From Anaerolineae bacterium (lineage in GTDB: Bacteria > Chloroflexota > Anaerolineae > J102): a stretch of 34,396 nt of DNA. Shown one piece after another: positions 29,990-34,396 of the stretch. A model generated the notes under the pieces. That model saw only the letters and a list, made by a program, of their open reading frames with translations. It made no database searches and was not told the DNA's origin. Location: contig JALXCB010000184.1 of assembly GCA_026991225.1 (NCBI GenBank), forward strand, positions 1-34,396, in the 5' to 3' direction. The first letter of the stretch is position 1, and the number at the start of each line of letters is the position of its first letter. The translations under genes were made by a program, and so were the position numbers.

Positions 29990-30000
29990 AAATAAGATTA

Positions 30001-30106
30001 GGGAACGCAGATGACGCAGATTGAATCGGATGAACGCAGATGAAAAGAAAAATCTGTGAAAATCATCTGCGAAAATCTGCGTCGCATCCGCGTTATCAGC
30101 GTTCCC
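30001..30106. repeat. Word palindrome (AACGCAGATGACGCAGATT family), copy 2
   Basis: Outer arms GGGAACGC (30001-30008) and GCGTTCCC (30099-30106); inside, CAGATGACGCAGATT and AACGCAGATGA face TCATCTGCG and AATCTGCGTCGC. It fills the space between convergent thrH and the hypothetical gene and ends 3 bp before the latter's stop codon. Confidence 0.82.
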
Positions 30107-30109
30107 ATT

Positions 30110-30445
30110 TCAATCCCCCAACAACGCCTCCGCCAGCCACTGCGCCTCGGCCACCAGGTCGACGTCCACGGGCAATTCGTAGTTTTCGTTCACCCGCAGC
30201 GTCATGTGGTCGATGACCTCGGTTGCGCCCGGCGGCAAATCGGGCCAGGTGCGCAGGAACTTGACCCGGTCGTACGCGGTCATGTTGGGCGTGGACACGC
30301 CGCGGCGCTTCAGGTATTCCATGGCCACGATACCCGCAGCCCGGCGGGCGCACACCCGGGCCTTGCCCTCGTTGCCCTGGGCCCGGGCCTGGGCCGCCAT
30401 CCGCATCTCGCGGTCGAATTTCCAACGCCAGTCTCGCGTTTGCAT
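30110..30445 (-). CDS. Conserved-looking hypothetical protein
   Basis: 111 residues, cytoplasmic by composition. The N-terminal half is basic and Ala-rich (MQTRDWRWKFDREMRMAAQA, CARRAAGIVAMEYL); the C-terminal half includes AYDRVKFLRTWPDLPPGATE, IDHMTLRVNENYELP and ends VAEAQWLAEALLGD. I do not recognise the family. The start at 30445 is supported by TGC-TACAAT exactly six bases upstream, giving a leaderless transcript. Divergent from the O-antigen ligase gene with 22 bp between starts. Confidence 0.7.
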   Translation of the reverse strand: MQTRDWRWKFDREMRMAAQARAQGNEGKARVCARRAAGIVAMEYLKRRGVSTPNMTAYDRVKFLRTWPDLPPGATEVIDHMTLRVNENYELPVDVDLVAEAQWLAEALLGD

Positions 30446-30451
30446 GCCCCG

Positions 30452-30460
30452 ATTGTAGCA
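30452..30460 (-). promoter_or_regulatory. Extended -10 (TGC-TACAAT), leaderless geometry
   Basis: TGC-TACAAT then six bases then the ATG at 30445. It lies within the 22 bp separating two divergent start codons. Confidence 0.5.
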
Positions 30461-30467
30461 CAGCCCC

Positions 30468-32759
30468 ATGTCCCGCCGTAAACGCCGCCTATCGGCCGCC
30501 ACCCGCCCTCGGGGTCTCGCGCCCGCGCCCCACGAGATGGCGCTGCTCCTGGCCCTGGTCGCGGTCCCCGCCCTGTTCAACATCCAGAGCGGGGCCAGCT
30601 TCGAGCCGGACAAGGCCGCGATGCTCGTGTCGCTGGCCGCCGTGGCCCTGGCCGCGCGGCTGTGGCGGGCCTGGCGCCAGCCCCAGCGACTGGAGATCAC
30701 ATTTCCGATGGTCATGCTGGCGGGCCTGGCCCTGTGGGCGGTGATCGCCACCCTGGCGTCCATCGATCTCGTCACCAGCGTGTGGGGGAATTATGACCGG
30801 GGCTACGGGCTGCTGGTCGTGCTGGCGGGGTTCGTGTTTCTGGGCGTCGCCTGGGAGATGACGCGGGCGGGAAAGGGTTGGAGCCTGGTGGATGCCGCCA
30901 TCCTGGGCGCGGCGATCCCCATTTTCTACGGATACATGCAGATGCTGGGGCTGGACCCGGTGCGGGGCTTCGGGATCAGCTTTCCACTGGGCGAGCGCGC
31001 AGCCTCGACCCTGGGCAATCCCCTCTACCTGGGGGATTATCTCCTACTGGCGGGCGTCCTCCTCCTGGCCCGACGCCTCCTGCAACCGCCCGACGCCCCT
31101 CTCGCCCGCCATCTCCTCACCCTGACGCTGCTCCTCACGGGCGGCCTGCTGCTCCTCACCTTCAGCCGCAGCGCCTACCTGGGCCTTGCTGCGGCCATGG
31201 CGGTCTTCGCCCTCTTCTGGTGGGATGGGCGTCGCCGCCGGGGCGAAGCCGGGCGTCTGGATCGCTGGGTGTTGGTGGGCGCGCTGATGGCGGTGGGGCT
31301 GGGAGCCGCGGGCATGGTCATCCTGTGGCCGCGGTTGCAGCATGGGGGCACGCTGCAACAACGCCTCCTCATCTGGCAGGCGGTTATCGATCTGTTGCAG
31401 GCCCGGCCGCGGGCGCTGCTGACGGGCCTGGGCTTCGACACGCTGCCCCTGGTCCTTGCGCCCCATCTGTCTCCCACGCTGGCCCACTTCGAACCCGACT
31501 GGGCCTTCCGCATCCCCGACCGGGCCCACGCGTTGCCCCTGGAGATGGTGACCATGGCCGGGCTGCCCTGGCTGCTGGGGTGGGCGGCGCTGGCGGGATG
31601 GACGCTTTGGCGGCTGGGGCGGCGGGCGCATCCCCTCGCGCCCTTCCTGGCCGCGGCCATCCTGGGCCGGGCCGCGCTGCTGCTGGTCAGCTTCCCTACC
31701 CACGCGCCCGATCTCCTCTTCTGGGCCATCCTGGGCATGGCGCTGGCCCTGGCCGCCGCGCCTCCAAAAGCGCCCGACCCCTGGCCCGACGCTGTTCCCA
31801 TCCCCCTCGATGGGGAGGCGTGGGCGCTGCTGGCCGTCGCCGCATGGGGAACCTTCGGCTTCAGCCTCAGCGCGGCCTGGCCCGGCGGCCTTTGGCTCTG
31901 GCTGCTGGCCCTCGCGCCTCTGCTCGCCCTGGCCTATGCCCTCTCGCCCCCTCGCCCATTCGCCCCCTCGCCCATTCGTCCCCTCGCCCTGGCCATCCTC
32001 TTCCTCCCCGCTATCCTCCTGAACCAGCGCATCGGCCCGCCCGCGCTGTTGGCCTGGATCTGGCTTCACGGCGTCCTCATCCTGACTGCATTCCTCCCCG
32101 CCTTCGTTCGCGGTTCCAGGCTCGCACTTCAGCGCGCCCTCCTCCTGGCTGTAACGACCCTCGCCCTGGCCCTGCTGCTCACGGCCACGGTGCAGCGCCC
32201 CCGCCTGGGCGACATCGCCTACAAGAGCGCCTGGCTGGCTTCCGACCCCAACCAGCGCGACCTCAATTTGCACCGGGCGTTGACTCTGGCCCCTTATGAC
32301 CATGTCATGGCCGCGGGCATGGCCTGGATCGAGGCCCAGCGGGTGGAAGCAGAGGATGCGTGGGGTGATGAAGCGCGTTTGCAGGGCATTAGCGCACTCT
32401 ACCAGCGGGCCATCGCGGCCCAACCCCTCGCGCCTGAGCCAGTGATGGGCTACGCCCGCTGGCTGGCCCGCCTGCCCAACGCGCACCCCCACGCCCTGGC
32501 CATGTTCGACCGGGGCCTGGCCCTCTCTCCCAACGACATTCAGGCCCTGAACGACCGGGCCATGGAGCTGGCCGCGCTGGGCCGCCCCCACGACGCCCTG
32601 GCCGAACTCCAACGCATCCTCGCCCTCGATCCGCTCTACGGCCCCACCTACGGGCATCTGGCCCGGGTCTACCGCCAGCTTGGGGATGAAGACGCCGCGC
32701 GGGCGATTTTGGAGGCGGGCCGGGCGAAGGTCCCCTGGTGGGAGCCAACGGATCACTGA
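30468..32759 (+). CDS. O-antigen ligase-like (Wzy_C) membrane protein fused to TPR domain
   Basis: 763 residues. About 12 or more hydrophobic segments between 22 and 580. The periplasmic-loop signature of the O-antigen ligase/polymerase family is seen in RAASTLGNPLYLGDYLLL and LLLTFSRSAYLGL, followed by RLLIWQAVIDLLQARPRALLTGLGFDT and RAHALPLEM. The soluble C-terminus (about 595-763) has TPR-like helices (ALAMFDRGLALSPNDIQALN, DALAELQRILALDPLYGPTY, HLARVYRQLGDEDAARAIL). It probably joins glycans to a lipid or protein carrier outside the membrane. A 20-residue segment LSPPRPFAPSPIRP between two membrane helices comes from an in-frame 8-bp word element with 12-bp direct repeats (31923-31994). 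Its stop abuts the stop of HyuB with no gap. Confidence 0.87.
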   Translation: MSRRKRRLSAATRPRGLAPAPHEMALLLALVAVPALFNIQSGASFEPDKAAMLVSLAAVALAARLWRAWRQPQRLEITFPMVMLAGLALWAVIATLASIDLVTSVWGNYDRGYGLLVVLAGFVFLGVAWEMTRAGKGWSLVDAAILGAAIPIFYGYMQMLGLDPVRGFGISFPLGERAASTLGNPLYLGDYLLLAGVLLLARRLLQPPDAPLARHLLTLTLLLTGGLLLLTFSRSAYLGLAAAMAVFALFWWDGRRRRGEAGRLDRWVLVGALMAVGLGAAGMVILWPRLQHGGTLQQRLLIWQAVIDLLQARPRALLTGLGFDTLPLVLAPHLSPTLAHFEPDWAFRIPDRAHALPLEMVTMAGLPWLLGWAALAGWTLWRLGRRAHPLAPFLAAAILGRAALLLVSFPTHAPDLLFWAILGMALALAAAPPKAPDPWPDAVPIPLDGEAWALLAVAAWGTFGFSLSAAWPGGLWLWLLALAPLLALAYALSPPRPFAPSPIRPLALAILFLPAILLNQRIGPPALLAWIWLHGVLILTAFLPAFVRGSRLALQRALLLAVTTLALALLLTATVQRPRLGDIAYKSAWLASDPNQRDLNLHRALTLAPYDHVMAAGMAWIEAQRVEAEDAWGDEARLQGISALYQRAIAAQPLAPEPVMGYARWLARLPNAHPHALAMFDRGLALSPNDIQALNDRAMELAALGRPHDALAELQRILALDPLYGPTYGHLARVYRQLGDEDAARAILEAGRAKVPWWEPTDH
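31923..31994. repeat. 8-bp word element with 12-bp direct repeats inside the ligase gene
   Basis: CTCGCCCTGGCC at 31923-31934 and 31983-31994, 60 bp apart (20 codons). Between them are CGCCCCCT, CGCCCATT and CGTCCCCT words in 8-bp steps. The frame is kept. Same word type as 9323-9385. Confidence 0.85.
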
Positions 32760-34337
32760 TTACTTCTCCCCCCATCCTCCCCCGCCCGGAGTGGCGATGC
32801 CGATGCGGTTCCCAGCGCGGGCGTGGATGGTGGTCTTGCCGGGCAGACGTTGGGGCTCCCCTCCGTCGCCCGGGATCCGCCAGTTCTCGCCCCGCGCGCC
32901 GGGCTCGCCCCCGGCCAGGCCGTAGGGCGCGTGACGTCGCCGCTCGGTGAGCAGGGTCACCGTGGCGTCGGCCAGCAGCTCCACCTCCCGGTAGATGCCG
33001 TCGCCGCCCCGGTGCAGGCCCGCGCCGCCCGAGCCATCCCGCAGCTCGTAGCGGGTCACCCGCAGGGGGTAGGCGTAGGCCAGGGCCTCGGCCGGGGTGT
33101 TCAGGGTGTTGGTCATGTGCACGTGCACGCCCGAGAGCCCATCGTGCTGCGCGGACGCGCCCATGCCTCCGGCGATGGTCTCGTAATAGGCGAAGCGCGC
33201 GCCCGTGCGGGGGTCGGTGCCGCCGATGGTGATGTTGTTCATGGTGCCCTGGGACGCGGCCGGGACCAGGTCAGGCAGGGCCTGGGCAAATGCGCCCAAC
33301 ACCGCGTCGGTGATGCGCTGGGAGGTCTCCACGTTGCCCGCGGCCACCGCGGCGGGGAAGCGGGCATTGACCAGGGAGCCTTCGGGCGCGATGAGGCGCA
33401 CGGGCCGGAAAAGCCCGGCATTGGTGGGCGCGGCGTCATCGGCCAGCAGGCAGCGGATGACATAGAACACCGCGGAGAGGGTCACCGAATAGACCGCGTT
33501 GATCCCGCCCACGGTCTGGGGGTCCGTGCCCGTGAAATCCACGGTCAGCCGGTCGTCCTCCACCCGCACCGTGACCTGGATGCCGATGTCCTCATGACCG
33601 AAGCCGTCGTCATCCATGACGTCGCGGAAGGTGAAGACGCCCTGGGGCATGCGGGTGATGAGGTCCCGCACCATGCGTTCGGAATAGTCTTGCAGGTGGG
33701 CCATGTACGCGGCCAGGAGATCGGGGCCATAGCGTTCTGCCAGGGCCTGCAGCCGCCGCGCGCCCACCTGTTGGGCCGCGATCTGCGCGGCCAGGTCCCC
33801 GCGGCGTTCGTCGGGCGTGCGGCTGTTGCGCACGATGAGGTCGAGCACGCCTTCGTCCACCTCGCCCGCGCGTTGCAGTTTCACGGGCGGGATGATGAGT
33901 CCTTCCTGGAAGAGTTCCCGGCCCAGGGGCATGGACCCAGGGGACATGCCGCCCACGTCCGCGTGGTGGGCGCGGCTGGCCACATAGCCGATGAGCCGGT
34001 CATGGAGATAGACCGGGGAGACCAGGGTGATGTCGGGCAGGTGGGAGCCGCCGAAGTAGGGGTCGTTCAGGGCCACGATGTCGCCCGGTTCCAGCCGACC
34101 GAAACGCTGCAGGCTGGCCTTGACCGAAAGGGGCATGGCGCCCAGGTGCACAGGGATGTGCGCGGCCTGGGCCACCATGTCGGCCTGGGTGTCGAACACC
34201 GCGCAGGAGTAGTCGCGGCGTTCCTTGATGTTGGGCGAGTAGCCGGTGCGACCCAGCGCGCCGCCCATCTCCTCAGCGACGGCTGTCAATAAGCTTTTGA
34301 GGATCTCAAGGAGGATGGGATCGGGGTTCTTCGACAT
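32760..34337 (-). CDS. hyuB: Hydantoinase B / oxoprolinase-family protein (HyuB)
   Basis: 525 residues, family length. DPILLEILKSLLTAVAEEMG, GRTGYSPNIKERRDYSCAVFD, HIPVHLGAMPLSVKA, PGDIVALNDPYFGGSHLPDITLV and VASRAHHADVGGMSPGSMP are the conserved HyuB N-terminal blocks; FTGTDPQTVGGINAVYSVT and AAVAAGNVETSQRITDAVLG follow, and GSGGAGLHRGGDGIYREVE lies near the end. HyuB works with HyuA in ATP-dependent opening of hydantoins, 5-oxoproline or, in relatives, carboxylation of acetone or acetophenone. hyuA is not in the window but may lie upstream beyond the right edge. TTAATA lies six bases before its ATG. The symbol denotes the family rather than proven substrate. Confidence 0.93.
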   Translation of the reverse strand: MSKNPDPILLEILKSLLTAVAEEMGGALGRTGYSPNIKERRDYSCAVFDTQADMVAQAAHIPVHLGAMPLSVKASLQRFGRLEPGDIVALNDPYFGGSHLPDITLVSPVYLHDRLIGYVASRAHHADVGGMSPGSMPLGRELFQEGLIIPPVKLQRAGEVDEGVLDLIVRNSRTPDERRGDLAAQIAAQQVGARRLQALAERYGPDLLAAYMAHLQDYSERMVRDLITRMPQGVFTFRDVMDDDGFGHEDIGIQVTVRVEDDRLTVDFTGTDPQTVGGINAVYSVTLSAVFYVIRCLLADDAAPTNAGLFRPVRLIAPEGSLVNARFPAAVAAGNVETSQRITDAVLGAFAQALPDLVPAASQGTMNNITIGGTDPRTGARFAYYETIAGGMGASAQHDGLSGVHVHMTNTLNTPAEALAYAYPLRVTRYELRDGSGGAGLHRGGDGIYREVELLADATVTLLTERRRHAPYGLAGGEPGARGENWRIPGDGGEPQRLPGKTTIHARAGNRIGIATPGGGGWGEK

Positions 34338-34396
34338 GGCGTCTATTAAGCTTGCGGGGGTCTGGGTATGTGTGGGTGTACGGGTTTGCAGGTGGC
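34338..34396. other. Right-edge intergenic sequence
   Basis: G/T-rich sequence upstream of the HyuB start. Too short to assign. Confidence 0.3.

Noticed and set aside
31044-32756. 570-codon minus-strand frame opposite the O-antigen ligase
   Set aside because: Extremely Gln/Gly/Arg/Pro-rich mirror of a membrane protein; shadow.
32823-34292. 489-codon plus-strand frame opposite hyuB
   Set aside because: HyuB motifs on the minus strand are decisive.

Overview
The window is GC-rich DNA from a free-living bacterium, most likely a Chloroflexota (Anaerolineae-like) genome. This is inferred from secreted proteins with a YLPVV motif followed by a Pro-Thr linker, a bacterial plant-type LRR protein, lipoproteins with LAAC lipoboxes, and intergenic regions crowded with short-word palindromic repeats. 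I could not run a taxonomic search. I saw no rRNA, tRNA, CRISPR array, phage or integrase gene.

Layout. 1-2266 (-): start of a large secreted protein with six SdrD-B/Cna-B-like repeats, cut by the left edge. 2429-4023: relic of an ABC exporter, a GT4 glycosyltransferase and a Trm112-like zinc protein. 4211-6306 (+): an apparent two-gene operon, PhaR-like DNA-binding protein plus patatin-like lipase, behind a consensus sigma70 promoter. 6644-11316 (-): homocysteine S-methyltransferase, hexapeptide acyltransferase, LutA-like cysteine-rich protein, TyrRS and a TlpA-like lipoprotein. 11460-13229: a methyltransferase (+) and a D-2-hydroxyacid dehydrogenase (-). 13248-13800: a MITE-like element and two palindromic repeats. 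13799-20381 (-): seven-gene unit, livJ-type binding lipoprotein, livH, livM, livG, livF, a class III CoA-transferase and a nitroreductase. This reads as uptake of an organic acid or amino acid coupled to CoA activation. 20382-21282: 900 bp of repeats. 21283-23568: divergent K+ channel and M24 peptidase. 23650-25785 (-): plant-type LRR surface protein. 25786-27468: repeats, a frameshifted cytochrome c gene and a putative operator. 27469-29989: CopD-like membrane protein, DUF2202 ferritin-like lipoprotein and ThrH phosphatase. 30110-34337: hypothetical protein, O-antigen ligase/TPR fusion and HyuB.

Three non-coding signals stand out. (1) Two low-complexity elements made of an 8-bp word (CGCCCCCT-like), one between tyrS and the LutA-like gene and one in-frame inside the O-antigen ligase, are each flanked by a perfect direct repeat (14 and 12 bp). 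This looks like insertion with target duplication. (2) Two regions upstream of minus-strand genes carry four tandem 11-bp repeats, each 7 bp from a TARACT -10-like hexamer, resembling a PhoB/OmpR-type operator. (3) Four genes share the geometry TGN-TANNNT-N6-ATG, which predicts extended -10, leaderless transcripts. At least ten further word palindromes fill the gene boundaries, and three of them supply or touch the stop codon of the adjoining gene.
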